Source: Sphingomonas sp. FARSPH
Lineage (GTDB): Bacteria; Pseudomonadota; Alphaproteobacteria; Sphingomonadales; Sphingomonadaceae
Length of the DNA: 64,000 nt
Assembly (NCBI RefSeq): GCF_003355005.1
Contig: NZ_CP029985.1
Location: 2,285,001-2,349,000 of the forward strand
Direction of reading: 5' to 3'
Part shown: one piece after another, positions 44,856 to 54,057 of the stretch
How positions within the stretch are numbered: position 1 is the first letter of the stretch
Layout of the letters: the number at the start of each line of letters is the position of its first letter
Position numbers and translations under genes: made by a program
Notes under the pieces: generated by a model
The model's database searches: none
What the model was told of the DNA's origin: nothing
What the model saw: the letters and a program-made list of their open reading frames with translations, nothing else

Positions 44856-45224
44856 ATGACCAAGACGTTTCGCATCCGCGCACTGGGTCTGATCGCGGCG
44901 GGGCTGGTCCTGCCGACGCTGGCGGGCTGTTCGCGCTCACCCTCCGAAGAAGCGCCCGCGGAGACGGTGCAGAACGACGCAACGGTGACCGAGGTCGCGC
45001 CGAACGAGACGATGCCGGCGATGGCCAATGCCGCCGAGCCTGTGCCGGCGGGCAATGCGATGGCGGCGGAGGCGCCGCCGCCCCCGCCGCCGGCGCGCGG
45101 CGAGGATCAGCAGATGCTGGACGACGCGTCGATCACCGGCATGACCGCACGTGTCCAGCGCGACGCCGCGCCCAGCGATGCGCCGTCGCCGACGGACGCC
45201 GCACCGGCGGGCAACGCCGAGTAA
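44856..45224 (+). CDS. Small lipoprotein of unknown function
   Basis: A 122-residue protein whose signal peptide ends in a lipobox (PTLAGC, Cys25), predicting lipid attachment. The mature part is low-complexity and acidic/alanine-rich, with a proline run (APPPPPPARGED) and the segment MLDDASITGMTARVQRD, the only part with helix-like pattern. ATG 44856 is chosen because GGGGA lies at suitable distance; ATG 44850 is too near. Such spacer-like lipoproteins often sit beside cell-wall genes, here 20 bases after the L,D-transpeptidase. Confidence 0.7.
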   Translation: MTKTFRIRALGLIAAGLVLPTLAGCSRSPSEEAPAETVQNDATVTEVAPNETMPAMANAAEPVPAGNAMAAEAPPPPPPARGEDQQMLDDASITGMTARVQRDAAPSDAPSPTDAAPAGNAE

Positions 45225-45228
45225 CGGC

Positions 45229-45813
45229 CTATTGCGCCGCCTTTGCGAGCCGCGCTTGCTGCGCGGCCAGCGTGGGCACGCCGAGCGCGGTACGCAGCGT
45301 GTCGGGCACAAGCGTGGTGTCATAGGGTTCCATCGTCAGCGGCGTGTCCCGCTTCCTGGTATCTTGCGTGCCGTAAATCTGCTTTTGCCCGATCGCCTGT
45401 AGATAGCGGTCGAGCGTCGCGGCAGCGATCCATGTCGCATCCGCCCTGCCGCGCGCGACCCCGGCGAGCGCGAGGCTGTGGGCGAGCAGGTAATCGTTCG
45501 GCGTGCTGCCATGCTGGAAGATGAATGCCGCCGCATAATAGTCCGCGCCGGTGTGCAGCGCGCCGCGGTCGAGCAACGCGCGCGCGGCCGTGCGACGTTC
45601 GAGGTCGTCGGCGATCATCTTCGTTACAAAGGCGCGGTCCGCGCCCTGCGCGGGCGTCAGCGCGGCGCGGACAGCCTGATCGGCAGCGAACAGCGACTGG
45701 ATCGTCGGGTTGTCGGCGACCCCTGCAGAATGGGCGCCGGTCTGCGCGACGACGGATGGAGCGACGCTGATCGACAGCAGCAGGAGAATCGGGGCGGTGT
45801 GACGGACGTTCAT
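45229..45813 (-). CDS. Secreted protein of unknown function
   Basis: A 194-residue protein with a signal peptide (MNVRHTAPILLLLSISVAPSVVAQ). The mature region is helical and has a repeated family-like pattern: ADQAVRAAL, ALLDRGALHTGADYYAAAFIFQHG, DYLLAHSLALAGVARG, WIAAATLDRYLQAIGQKQIYGTQ and TMEPYDTTLVPDTLRTALGVP. I recognise this as a recurring bacterial family without assigned activity. It is convergent with the lipoprotein gene and ends five bases after it. Confidence 0.72.
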   Translation of the reverse strand: MNVRHTAPILLLLSISVAPSVVAQTGAHSAGVADNPTIQSLFAADQAVRAALTPAQGADRAFVTKMIADDLERRTAARALLDRGALHTGADYYAAAFIFQHGSTPNDYLLAHSLALAGVARGRADATWIAAATLDRYLQAIGQKQIYGTQDTRKRDTPLTMEPYDTTLVPDTLRTALGVPTLAAQQARLAKAAQ

Positions 45814-45873
45814 GCCAGCTCCTTCATTACGGAGCCCGTATGACTACATATGTAGTCGAAGCTGGTCCAGCGC

Positions 45874-46830
45874 CTATCGTCCGTCGGTCGCCCAGTCGCC
45901 GCGACGGCTGGCGTCGGTGCCGGTGGGTGCGACGCGGTCGGTCGCGGCCTGGAGATGCAGGATCGTCCAGTCGCCGCGCACGTCGCGCGCGATCTCGCGC
46001 GCACCCTGCGCGACATAGGCGTCGACGACCTTTGCGGCCTGGTTGGACAACAGGCCGGCGAGGACGATCGTCCCGCCCAGGGCGGCGATGCCCGCGACTT
46101 CAGGCGCCATCGCGATCAACGGCCCGGCGAGGATGTTGGCGATGACGAGGTCGTAGGGCGCCTGGTCGGCGATAGCCGGATCGCGCGTGCCGTCCGCGAC
46201 GACCAGGCGCACGTCGGCGACCGCGTTCAGCGCCATATTGTCGCGCGTCACGTCGATCGCGATCGGGTCGATGTCCGTCCCCGTCACCGCCGCGGCAGGC
46301 CACAGATGGCGCGCGGCGAAGGCGAGCAGACCGGTGCCGGTGCCGAGGTCGATGACGCGATGATAGTCCCGCCCTTCGCGCGCGAGGCCGTCGAGCATCG
46401 CGAGGCAGCCGCTGGTCGTGCCGTGATGACCGGTGCCGAACGCCTGGCCGGCATTGATCAGGAACGCGCGCTCTCCTGCTGCGGCATCGACGTTCGCCGG
46501 ATGCGCGCTCGTATGGACGACGAAGCGGCCCTCGCGGATCGGCTCCAGCCCCTGCTGGCTGAGCGCGACCCAATCCTCGTCGCTCAGCGCCTCGACCACG
46601 GGCGCGCGGCCGCTGGCGCTGGGGACGAGCGCATGGATCGCGGCGATCGTCGCGGCATCGGGTTCCCGGTCCACATAGGCGTCGAGCCGCCAGCGCTCGA
46701 CGTCGTCCTCCACCTCCTCGGTGGTCATCAGCACCGCTTCGATCGCGAGGTCGGACGCGGCGTCGATCGCCTCCGCCTCCGCGCGGGTGCAGGGCAGGGT
46801 GATCTTCCAGCTGGTGGGTTCAGCGGACAT
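45874..46830 (-). CDS. prmA: Ribosomal protein L11 methyltransferase
   Basis: SAM-dependent methyltransferase that trimethylates ribosomal protein L11. The protein is 318 residues. The N-terminal substrate-recognition domain (1-110) is followed by the class-I methyltransferase with GQAFGTGHHGTTSGCLAML, VIDLGTGTGLLAFAA (SAM motif I), GTDIDPIAID and the catalytic-type motif LVIANILAGPL. The C-terminal 25 residues are an unconserved polar tail. The start overlaps the end of the SDR gene on the same strand by 11 bases. Confidence 0.94.
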   Translation of the reverse strand: MSAEPTSWKITLPCTRAEAEAIDAASDLAIEAVLMTTEEVEDDVERWRLDAYVDREPDAATIAAIHALVPSASGRAPVVEALSDEDWVALSQQGLEPIREGRFVVHTSAHPANVDAAAGERAFLINAGQAFGTGHHGTTSGCLAMLDGLAREGRDYHRVIDLGTGTGLLAFAARHLWPAAAVTGTDIDPIAIDVTRDNMALNAVADVRLVVADGTRDPAIADQAPYDLVIANILAGPLIAMAPEVAGIAALGGTIVLAGLLSNQAAKVVDAYVAQGAREIARDVRGDWTILHLQAATDRVAPTGTDASRRGDWATDGR

Positions 46831-47515
46831 AGCTTGCTCCGTTGACGTCGATCACCGCGCCCGTCATCGATGCGGGCGCCTCCAGCGCGCAATAGCGGGC
46901 GACGCTCGCCACCTCGTCGGGGCTCGCGACGCGGCCGAGCGGGATGTCGGCGAGCAGCGTGTCGCCGCCGCGGCTGGCGAGATAATCCTCCGCCATCCCC
47001 GTCATCGTGAAGCCGGGGCAGATCGCGAAGGCGAGGATGCCCTCGCTGGCGTAGCCGCGCGCGATCGTCTTCGTCATCGCGACCATGCCCGCCTTGGCGG
47101 CGGCATAATGCCAGTGAGCGGGGCTGTCGCCGCGATAGGCGGCGCGGCTGGCGATGTTGACGATCCGGCCTCCGGTGCCACGCTCCTGCCAGTGGCGGAC
47201 CGCGAGGCGGCTCAGTTCGGCGGTGGCGGTGAGATTGATGCGCAGCGTCCGTTCCCAGTCGGCGACCCAATCGTCATGGTCGCGCGACAGCGCGTTCGCC
47301 TCGAACACGCCGGCGTTGTTGACGAGCACGTCGATCGTGCCGCCCGCCTGGTCCAGTGCAGCCTCCCACAGCGCGCGGGGGGCGGCGGGATCAGCGAAGT
47401 CGGCGGCGATGCCGCTGCGCGTGCCCTGGCCGATTACCGCGGCGCCGGCGGTGGTCAGCGTGGTATGGATCGCCGCGCCGATGCCGCGGCTCGATCCGGT
47501 GAGAAGGATGGTCAT
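46820..47515 (-). CDS. Short-chain dehydrogenase, FabG-like
   Basis: A 231-residue SDR. The cofactor motif is TGSSRGIGAAIHTTL, followed by NNAGVFEANAL, catalytic serine in NIASRAAYRG, and the tyrosine and lysine in WHYAAAKAGM; the cofactor-loop end is CPGFTMTGMA. The short N-terminal cofactor domain lacks one strand-helix unit found in FabG, typical of a subgroup named only as SDR oxidoreductases. It is co-transcribed with prmA by an 11-base overlap; substrate is unknown. Confidence 0.88.
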   Translation of the reverse strand: MTILLTGSSRGIGAAIHTTLTTAGAAVIGQGTRSGIAADFADPAAPRALWEAALDQAGGTIDVLVNNAGVFEANALSRDHDDWVADWERTLRINLTATAELSRLAVRHWQERGTGGRIVNIASRAAYRGDSPAHWHYAAAKAGMVAMTKTIARGYASEGILAFAICPGFTMTGMAEDYLASRGGDTLLADIPLGRVASPDEVASVARYCALEAPASMTGAVIDVNGASYVR

Positions 47516-47591
47516 GCCCCTGCCTTACGGGCGGGGCGGGGGACGGGCAACCGGGTGCTCCCCTCCCGCTGGCGGGAAAGGACAAGACGCC

Positions 47592-48995
47592 TTACGCGGC
47601 GACCTTGGCGACGAATTCGCCCGCGCTGCCCTTCAACGTCGCGAGGCGGCCGTCGAGCCGGTCGAAACCGCGGCCGACGCTGTCGATCTCGGTCGCCACC
47701 GTCTCCGTGTCCTCGCGGATCGCGGCGATCGTCGAGGACATCGAATCGGCGGCGAGCGCGGTTTCGTCGACCGCGGCGGTGATTGCGGTCACCGTCTGCG
47801 CCTGCGCTTCCATCGCGTAGCGGATGCGGTCGGCGGATTCCTGCACCTCGGTCACCGTGGTCTTGATCGAGGCGTTGGTGTCGACGGTCGAGCGTGTCGC
47901 GGCCTGGATCGAGGCGATCTTGGCGGCGATGTCGTCGGTCGCGCGCGCGGTCTGGTTGGCGAGGCTCTTCACCTCCTGCGCGACGACGGCGAAGCCGCGG
48001 CCGGCATCGCCGGCGCGCGCCGCCTCGATCGTCGCGTTGAGCGCGAGCAAATTGGTCTGTCCCGCGATGTCGCGGATCAGGCCCAGGATCGATTCGATCG
48101 ATTTGGCATGGTCGGACAGCGCCTCGGACATGCCGACCGCATCGCTCGCCTGGATGCTGGCGCGCTGGGCGATCTCGGCCGCCGCCTCGACCTCGGTCCG
48201 CGCATCCTCGATCGCACGGATCAGCCCGGCGGCGGTCTGCGCCGCCTCGCGCATCGCGACGGCGGATTGTTCGGCCGCCGCGGCGACCTCGCTCGCCTTG
48301 CCGAGCATGCCGCGCGCCGAGCCGGAGCTGCGTTCCGCCTGCGCGCGCAATGCCTGGCCCTCGACCGACGCGGTTTCGACCGCGCTGGCGATGCCGTCGC
48401 GGAATTCGCCTGCCAGCTGGTCGCGCGCCTTGCGCTCGCTATACGCATGGAAGCCGGCGAACAGTTCGACGGTCAGTTCGGTTTCCATGCCGAACAGGCG
48501 CATCAGGACGTCGACCAGCACCGGGCGGCGGGCGTCGTCGGGCGACATGCGCGTCATCAGCGCCTTGAGCGCGGCGCGATCGGACGCGCAGGACATCGCC
48601 AGTACCTCCATCGTCGAGATGCCGGCCGCATAGGCCGATGCCACCGCCCGCTCGAGCGACTCGATCCAGTCGCGACCGTTGAGGTTGCAGAACCGGTTGC
48701 GCAGATAGGTGATGCCGATCGCGATCCGGCGTTCCTTTTCATGGATCGACCATTCCGGCGCCCCCGGATTGTGGACGCGCCAGTGACCCCAATAGGCCTC
48801 GACCACCTCGGCGGCATCGGGCTCGATGATCGACCAGAGTTCCGCCGCGCGCGACACCAACGTGTTCTCGCCGCCGTCGAACGCCTTGATCCGACTGGTA
48901 AGGTCGATGCCGGCGGCGATCGTCGTGGGCTGGGGAAGGGCGATATCGGGCAAGACGGACTCCTGGTGGCCAGGGAACTGGACGATGACCCGCAT
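47592..48995 (-). CDS. Soluble methyl-accepting chemotaxis-type protein with globin-like sensor
   Basis: A 467-residue cytoplasmic chemoreceptor. There is no transmembrane helix or signal. The N-terminal ~190 residues are all-helical (ERRIAIGITYLRNRF, SLERAVASAYAAGIS, METELTVELFAGFH) and could be a protoglobin-type heme domain, though I cannot fix the heme histidine. The C-terminal signalling domain has the hairpin tip DIAGQTNLLALNATIEAARAG, then GRGFAVVAQEVKSLANQT. No cheA or cheW lies nearby. Likely role is energy or oxygen sensing; this is inference. A palindromic fragment CCCGC/GCGGG lies between this gene and the SDR. Confidence 0.82.
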   Translation of the reverse strand: MRVIVQFPGHQESVLPDIALPQPTTIAAGIDLTSRIKAFDGGENTLVSRAAELWSIIEPDAAEVVEAYWGHWRVHNPGAPEWSIHEKERRIAIGITYLRNRFCNLNGRDWIESLERAVASAYAAGISTMEVLAMSCASDRAALKALMTRMSPDDARRPVLVDVLMRLFGMETELTVELFAGFHAYSERKARDQLAGEFRDGIASAVETASVEGQALRAQAERSSGSARGMLGKASEVAAAAEQSAVAMREAAQTAAGLIRAIEDARTEVEAAAEIAQRASIQASDAVGMSEALSDHAKSIESILGLIRDIAGQTNLLALNATIEAARAGDAGRGFAVVAQEVKSLANQTARATDDIAAKIASIQAATRSTVDTNASIKTTVTEVQESADRIRYAMEAQAQTVTAITAAVDETALAADSMSSTIAAIREDTETVATEIDSVGRGFDRLDGRLATLKGSAGEFVAKVAA

Positions 48996-49125
48996 CGCTA
49001 CCCGCGATTGGTTAAGGCTCGGTTAGAAAGGGGCGGCTTGCGGATCGCGCCAGGGCCGTCGTGCGACTTGCATCCCGCCGCCCGCTGCCTAATAGGCAGA
49101 CGCAATCGTCACCCGAGGACCGTTC

Positions 49126-49566
49126 ATGGCATCCCGCACCCCGGCCCGTACTCCGGCCCGCCCGAAAAGCCCGCACCTCTTCGCGGGCTTCATGAAGCTT
49201 CACTATGCCTGGGGGCCGCACATGCTGGTCTCCATCCTGCATCGCGCGACCGGTGCGGTGATGGCGACGCTGGGCACGGTGGTGCTGGTCTGGTGGCTGG
49301 GCGCGCTCGCGGCGGGGGCGGATGCCTATGCGACCTTCCTCGACGTGTTCACGACGTCGGCCGGGCATCTCAACATCGTCGGCTGGGCCGTCGGCGTGCT
49401 GCTTAGCTGGGCGTTCTTCACGCACATGCTGAACGGCGTGCGCCATCTGGTGATGGATGCAGGGGCGGCGTTCGAGCTGAAGCGCAACAAGATGTTCAGC
49501 CTGGCGGTGCTCGTCGGCGGCGTGCTGCTGACCGTGTTGTTCTGGCTCATTCAGGGGATCAAGTGA
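49126..49566 (+). CDS. sdhC: Succinate dehydrogenase cytochrome b556 subunit
   Basis: Membrane anchor of complex II, 146 residues. Motifs are LHYAWGPHMLVSILHRATGAVMA (25-47), with the SILHRATG signature, and FFTHMLNGVRHLVMDAG, whose histidine is the heme axial ligand. Three helices lie around 36-60, 80-105 and 122-142. It begins the sdhCDA run and couples to sdhD by a TGATG overlap. Confidence 0.94.
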   Translation: MASRTPARTPARPKSPHLFAGFMKLHYAWGPHMLVSILHRATGAVMATLGTVVLVWWLGALAAGADAYATFLDVFTTSAGHLNIVGWAVGVLLSWAFFTHMLNGVRHLVMDAGAAFELKRNKMFSLAVLVGGVLLTVLFWLIQGIK

Positions 49567-49949
49567 TGGGTTCGGGCACCAGCATCGGCCGCGTCCGCGG
49601 CCTGGGCAGCGCCAAGGAAGGCGCGCATCACTGGTGGCGCCAGCGCGTCACCGCGGGCTCCAACCTGTTCCTCATGCTGTGGTTCGTCATCTCGATGGCG
49701 CGCCAGCCGGCGTTCGATTACGCCAGCATGCGCATGTGGCTGTCGTCGGCGTGGGTCGCGGTGCCGATGATCCTGCTCGTCGGCTCAGTGTTCTGGCACT
49801 TCCGCCTCGGCCTGCAGGTCGTGATCGAGGATTACGAGCATGACGAGCGCCGTGTCGCCGCGTTGCTCGCGCTCAACTTCTTCACGGTCGGCACCGCCGC
49901 CGTCGCCATCTTCGCGATCCTCAAGGTCGCTTTCGGAGCTGCCGCATAA
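49566..49949 (+). CDS. sdhD: Succinate dehydrogenase hydrophobic membrane anchor
   Basis: Second membrane anchor of complex II, 127 residues from ATG 49566 overlapping the sdhC stop. It begins MGSGTSIGRVRGLGSAKEGAHHWWRQRVTA and has three hydrophobic segments (about 32-50, 62-82 and 97-122), with HFRLGLQVVIEDYEHDE between the second and third; its histidine and DY match the quinone/heme region in relatives. sdhA begins at its stop (TAATG). Confidence 0.92.
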   Translation: MGSGTSIGRVRGLGSAKEGAHHWWRQRVTAGSNLFLMLWFVISMARQPAFDYASMRMWLSSAWVAVPMILLVGSVFWHFRLGLQVVIEDYEHDERRVAALLALNFFTVGTAAVAIFAILKVAFGAAA

Positions 49950-51751
49950 TGTCGGATGCGTACAAGATCATCGACCACACCTATGACGCGGTGGTCGTCG
50001 GCGCGGGTGGTTCGGGCCTGCGCGCCGTCATGGAATGCGCGCAGAACGGTCTGAAGACCGCCTGCATCACCAAGGTGTTCCCGACCCGCAGCCACACGGT
50101 GGCGGCGCAGGGCGGCATCGCCGCATCCTTAGGCAACATGGGTCCGGATCACTGGACCTGGCACATGTACGACACCGTCAAGGGCTCCGACTGGCTCGGC
50201 GACCAGGACGCGATCGAATATATGGTGCGCGAGGCGCCGGCCGCGGTCTACGAGCTCGAACATGCCGGCATGCCGTTCAGCCGGACCGATGAAGGCCGCA
50301 TCTATCAGCGCCCGTTCGGCGGCATGATGCAGAACATGGGCGAAGGGCCGCCCGCGCAGCGCACCTGCGCCGCGGCGGACCGGACGGGGCATGCGATGCT
50401 CCACACGCTCTACCAGCAGTCGCTGCGCTACGACGCGGACTTCTACGTCGAATATTTCGCGCTCGACCTCATCATGGAAGACGGCGCGTGCCGCGGCGTC
50501 ATCGCTTTGTGCATGGAAGACGGCTCGATCCACCGCTTCCGCAGCCACAATACGGTGCTGGCGACGGGCGGCTATGGCCGCTGCTATTTCTCCGCGACCT
50601 CGGCGCATACCTGCACCGGCGACGGCGGCGGCATGGTGCTGCGTGCGGGCCTGCCGCTGCAGGACATGGAGTTCGTGCAGTTCCACCCGACCGGCATCTA
50701 TGGCGCGGGCGTGCTTATCACCGAGGGCGCGCGCGGCGAGGGCGGCTACCTCACCAATTCGGAGGGCGAGCGCTTCATGGAGCGCTACGCCCCGTCGGCG
50801 AAGGACCTCGCCAGCCGCGACGTCGTGTCGCGCTCGATGGCGATGGAGATGCGCGAAGGCCGCGGCGTCGGCCCGCACAAGGACCACATCTTCCTGCACC
50901 TCGACCACATCGATCCTAAGGTGCTGCACGAGCGGCTGCCCGGCATCACCGAAACGGGCAAGATCTTCGCGGGCGTCGACCTGACGCGCCAGCCTTTGCC
51001 CGTCACGCCGACGGTGCATTACAACATGGGCGGCATCCCGACCAACTTCCACGGCGAGGTCGTCCACCTGAAGGACGGCAATCCCGACACCGTCGTGCCC
51101 GGCCTGTTCGCGGTGGGCGAGGCGGCGTGCGTCAGCGTCCATGGCGCGAACCGCCTGGGCTCCAATTCGCTGATCGATCTCGTCGTGTTCGGGCGTGCGA
51201 CCGGCAAGCGGATCGCGGACATCACCAAGCCGAACACCACGCACGACGCGCTGCCCAAGGGTTCGGAAGAGCTGGCGCTGTCGCGTCTCGACACGTTCCG
51301 CCATGCCAGCGGCAGCACGCCGACCGCGCAGATCCGGCTGGATATGCAGCGCACGATGCAAAAGCATTGCGCGGTGTTCCGCGACAATGCGCTGCTCGGC
51401 GAGGGACAGACGCTGATCCGCGGCATCTACGACAAGGTCGCCGACGTCGGCATCCAGGATCGCAGCCTGATCTGGAACACCGATCTGGTCGAGACGCTGG
51501 AGCTCGACAATCTGATCGCGCAGGCGGTGGTGACGATGGAATCGGCGGCGAACCGCAAGGAATCGCGCGGCGCCCACGTCAACGAGGATCATCCCGATCG
51601 CGACGATGCGAACTGGATGAAGCATACGATCACGACCTTCGAGGGCTGGGGCGGCAAGGGCGGCGCGACAGCGATCGATTACCGCCCGGTGCACGATTAT
51701 ACGCTGACCGACGACGTCGAGTACATCAAGCCGAAGAAGCGGGTCTATTGA
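49949..51751 (+). CDS. sdhA: Succinate dehydrogenase flavoprotein subunit
   Basis: Oxidises succinate to fumarate with covalently bound FAD. The protein is 600 residues. The FAD dinucleotide motif VVVGAGGSGLRA is at the start, and His49 in FPTRSHTVAAQGG is the FAD-attachment histidine. Catalytic segments include HPTGIYGAG, TEGARGEGGYL, the arginine in ASRDVVSRSM, HYNMGGIPTN and VHGANRLGSNSL. The C-terminus carries the succinate dehydrogenase-specific domain ending VEYIKPKKRVY. Encoded after sdhCD; the iron-sulfur subunit gene is 1.5 kb downstream, separated by two unrelated genes. Confidence 0.97.
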   Translation: MSDAYKIIDHTYDAVVVGAGGSGLRAVMECAQNGLKTACITKVFPTRSHTVAAQGGIAASLGNMGPDHWTWHMYDTVKGSDWLGDQDAIEYMVREAPAAVYELEHAGMPFSRTDEGRIYQRPFGGMMQNMGEGPPAQRTCAAADRTGHAMLHTLYQQSLRYDADFYVEYFALDLIMEDGACRGVIALCMEDGSIHRFRSHNTVLATGGYGRCYFSATSAHTCTGDGGGMVLRAGLPLQDMEFVQFHPTGIYGAGVLITEGARGEGGYLTNSEGERFMERYAPSAKDLASRDVVSRSMAMEMREGRGVGPHKDHIFLHLDHIDPKVLHERLPGITETGKIFAGVDLTRQPLPVTPTVHYNMGGIPTNFHGEVVHLKDGNPDTVVPGLFAVGEAACVSVHGANRLGSNSLIDLVVFGRATGKRIADITKPNTTHDALPKGSEELALSRLDTFRHASGSTPTAQIRLDMQRTMQKHCAVFRDNALLGEGQTLIRGIYDKVADVGIQDRSLIWNTDLVETLELDNLIAQAVVTMESAANRKESRGAHVNEDHPDRDDANWMKHTITTFEGWGGKGGATAIDYRPVHDYTLTDDVEYIKPKKRVY

Positions 51752-51922
51752 TCCGGTGACCCGCTGATCCGGCGGGGCGGTTGCGCCCCCACCGACCGAC
51801 GCCGCGTGCGGGGGAAGCGATTCCCCCGCACGTTTGCTTCGGAGCCACGGCGAAGGGGCACCACGCGCTTGCCCGACGGCCGCACGCATGACATTCGTAT
51901 ACGATCTATGGATGGAGGCTTG

Positions 51923-52837
51923 ATGCGCTACCGATATTCGATCCTGCTCGCGCTTCTGCCCGCGGTGGCTGCGCCGGCACAGACGCCGGTCACGCCGCGC
52001 TACACGCCGCCCGACTATGCCGCGGCGCAGGTGACCGCGCCGCCCGCCCCGCTCAAGCTCGATCCTTTCTACACGCGCTACGTCGATGCGGGCGGTATCC
52101 CTGTCGCCTCTTCGGCGAAGGTGCCGCCGGTAGCCTTGCTCTATGCGCGAGACATCATGCTCGACATGCTGCTGGACAGGCCGGACCTGCGCCACTGGAT
52201 GATAGCGAAGGGCTATCGCGTCGCACTGATGGCGCCGGACGAGGGGACGATGGACCTGCCCGAGCAGCGTGGCTGGAAGAAGCCCACGCCTGACGATCCC
52301 ACGCTGACCGTGTGCGAGCGCAAACATTATGCCGAGCGGATCGGCACGCTGACCGACGCGCAATACTGGAACGGCCGGGCGCGCGGCATGGGCGGGCAGC
52401 TGACGTCCGGTGCGACCGAGAATCTGCTCGCCATCCCCGGCACGCGCTATTTCGGCGAGAACATCTTCGTCCATGAATTCAGCCACGCCATCCTCGATGC
52501 CGTGCAGCAGGTCGACCCGCTTCTCTATGCGCGCGTCGAGGCGGCCTATGCCGCCGCGCTCGTCGCCGGTCGGTGGAAGGGGGAATATGCCGCCACCACC
52601 ATCCAGGAATATTGGGCGGAGGGCACGCAATTCTGGTTCAATTCGAACAAGGTGGCGCGATTCGACACGGTGGTCGTCCTGTCGGACACCGACCTTGTCG
52701 GCTACGACCCCGCACTCGCCCACGTGCTGCGCGCGGTCTATGGCGAGCGCCACCGGCTGCCGACCGACGTCTTCTATCGGCACCCGGCGCGCGTGCCGCC
52801 GGGCGGCCCACCCCGATTCTCCGCGGAGGTGTGCTGA
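51923..52837 (+). CDS. Secreted zincin-like putative metalloprotease
   Basis: A 304-residue exported protein from ATG 51923; a signal peptide is visible (MRYRYSILLALLPAVAAPAQ). It has a zinc motif HEFSHAILD in the FVHEFSH context and a downstream EYWAEGTQFWF, where the glutamate is a likely third zinc ligand, as in gluzincin-type proteases. Other features are RYVDAGGIPVASSAKVPP and ENLLAIPGTRYFGENIF. The family is widespread but, as far as I know, without a proven substrate. Its position between sdhA and sdhB is unusual; the 171-base spacer before it shows no gene. Confidence 0.78.
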   Translation: MRYRYSILLALLPAVAAPAQTPVTPRYTPPDYAAAQVTAPPAPLKLDPFYTRYVDAGGIPVASSAKVPPVALLYARDIMLDMLLDRPDLRHWMIAKGYRVALMAPDEGTMDLPEQRGWKKPTPDDPTLTVCERKHYAERIGTLTDAQYWNGRARGMGGQLTSGATENLLAIPGTRYFGENIFVHEFSHAILDAVQQVDPLLYARVEAAYAAALVAGRWKGEYAATTIQEYWAEGTQFWFNSNKVARFDTVVVLSDTDLVGYDPALAHVLRAVYGERHRLPTDVFYRHPARVPPGGPPRFSAEVC

Positions 52838-52839
52838 GT

Positions 52840-53109
52840 TCAGGCAAGGTCGTTCTCGCTGACGACGATGCGCGGCTGGGCGGGATCGCGGGCGAGTGCG
52901 GCGGTGGCGGCGATCGCCACGGCGTCGGCATGGCGCTGGAACAGTGGCACGGGGTCGGTCGGCACCTCTCCGGCCAATGCCTCCAGCACGTCATATTGCA
53001 GCGCGAAGTCGTAGGTGTCGCCGCTCGCCTCGCCGGCGAATTCGATCCGGCGATCGTCGACGTTGTCGAACACGGTGGCGGGATCGATCGTGATCTGCGT
53101 TTCGGCCAT
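52840..53109 (-). CDS. DUF1488-like small protein
   Basis: An 89-residue protein from ATG 53109. It starts MAETQITIDPATVF, then VDDRRIEFAGEA and TYDFALQYDVLEALAG, ending with RIVVSENDLA, a pattern like the DUF1488 family of short unknown proteins. It runs opposite to the surrounding sdh genes and ends two bases after the metalloprotease stop. The longer antisense reading upstream, through sdhB, is a shadow. Confidence 0.7.
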   Translation of the reverse strand: MAETQITIDPATVFDNVDDRRIEFAGEASGDTYDFALQYDVLEALAGEVPTDPVPLFQRHADAVAIAATAALARDPAQPRIVVSENDLA

Positions 53110-53259
53110 GCTTTGAGTCCCCTGACTGATGCCGGCGTCAAGCGCCCGGACGTCGCGCCGGTTCCGTTCCGCCTGCGCCGCGATCGTATGCAAGGGGGTT
53201 GCGCGTCGGCGTCGAAAGGCATAGCCGCAACCGCAGCATTTCGAAGGAGCGCTGCGGCA

Positions 53260-54045
53260 ATGGCCGACTTCACCCTGCCCAAGAACAGCAAGGTTCGCGC
53301 CAAGGGCAAGGTCCATAAAGCGGACGCGGACGCCAAGCGCGTCAAGACCTTCAAGGTCTATCGCTACGATCCCGACACGGGCGAAAATCCGCGGTACGAC
53401 ACGTTCGAGATCGATCTCGACACGTGCGGTCCGATGGTCCTCGACGCCCTCATCAAGATGAAGGGGGAGCAGGACAGCTCGCTCACCTTCCGCCGCTCGT
53501 GCCGCGAAGGTATCTGCGGATCGTGCTCGATGAACATCGACGGGAGCAACGGCCTCGCCTGCACCACCGCGATCGAGGATATCAAGGGTGATGTGAAGAT
53601 CACCCCGCTGCCGTCGATGGACGTCATCAAGGACCTGGTGCCCGACTTCACGCACTTCTACGCGCAATACAGCTCGATCAAGCCGTGGATGCAGACGGTC
53701 AGCCCGCCGCCCTCGGGCAAGGAGCGGCTGCAGTCGCCCGAGGACCGCGCGAAGCTGGACGGTCTGTACGAGTGCATCCTGTGCGCCTGCTGCTCGACGT
53801 CCTGCCCCAGCTATTGGTGGAATGCCGACAAGTTCTTAGGACCCGCGATCCTGCTCCAGGCCTATCGCTGGCTGGCCGACAGCCGCGACGAGATGACCGG
53901 CGAGCGGCTCGACAGCCTCGAGGATCCGTTCCGCCTGTACCGCTGCCACACGATCATGAACTGCGCGAACACCTGCCCCAAGGGTCTGAACCCCGCCAAG
54001 GCGATCGCGGAGATCAAGAAGATGGAAGCCGAGCGGATTCTGTAA
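53260..54045 (+). CDS. sdhB: Succinate dehydrogenase iron-sulfur subunit
   Basis: Electron-transfer subunit of complex II, 261 residues from ATG 53260, preceded by AAGGAG. The [2Fe-2S] ligands are in SCREGICGSCSM; the [4Fe-4S] and [3Fe-4S] ligands are in CILCACCSTSCPSYWW and CHTIMNCANTCPKG. The order and spacing are complete. Separation from sdhCDA by two genes, one of them reversed, means it needs its own promoter, probably in the 150 bases before the start. Confidence 0.97.
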   Translation: MADFTLPKNSKVRAKGKVHKADADAKRVKTFKVYRYDPDTGENPRYDTFEIDLDTCGPMVLDALIKMKGEQDSSLTFRRSCREGICGSCSMNIDGSNGLACTTAIEDIKGDVKITPLPSMDVIKDLVPDFTHFYAQYSSIKPWMQTVSPPPSGKERLQSPEDRAKLDGLYECILCACCSTSCPSYWWNADKFLGPAILLQAYRWLADSRDEMTGERLDSLEDPFRLYRCHTIMNCANTCPKGLNPAKAIAEIKKMEAERIL

Positions 54046-54057
54046 GCGGCACATTGT

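Noticed and set aside
50129..52783. 884-codon open frame antisense to sdhA
   Set aside because: Same shadow effect; the sense strand encodes a full succinate dehydrogenase flavoprotein.
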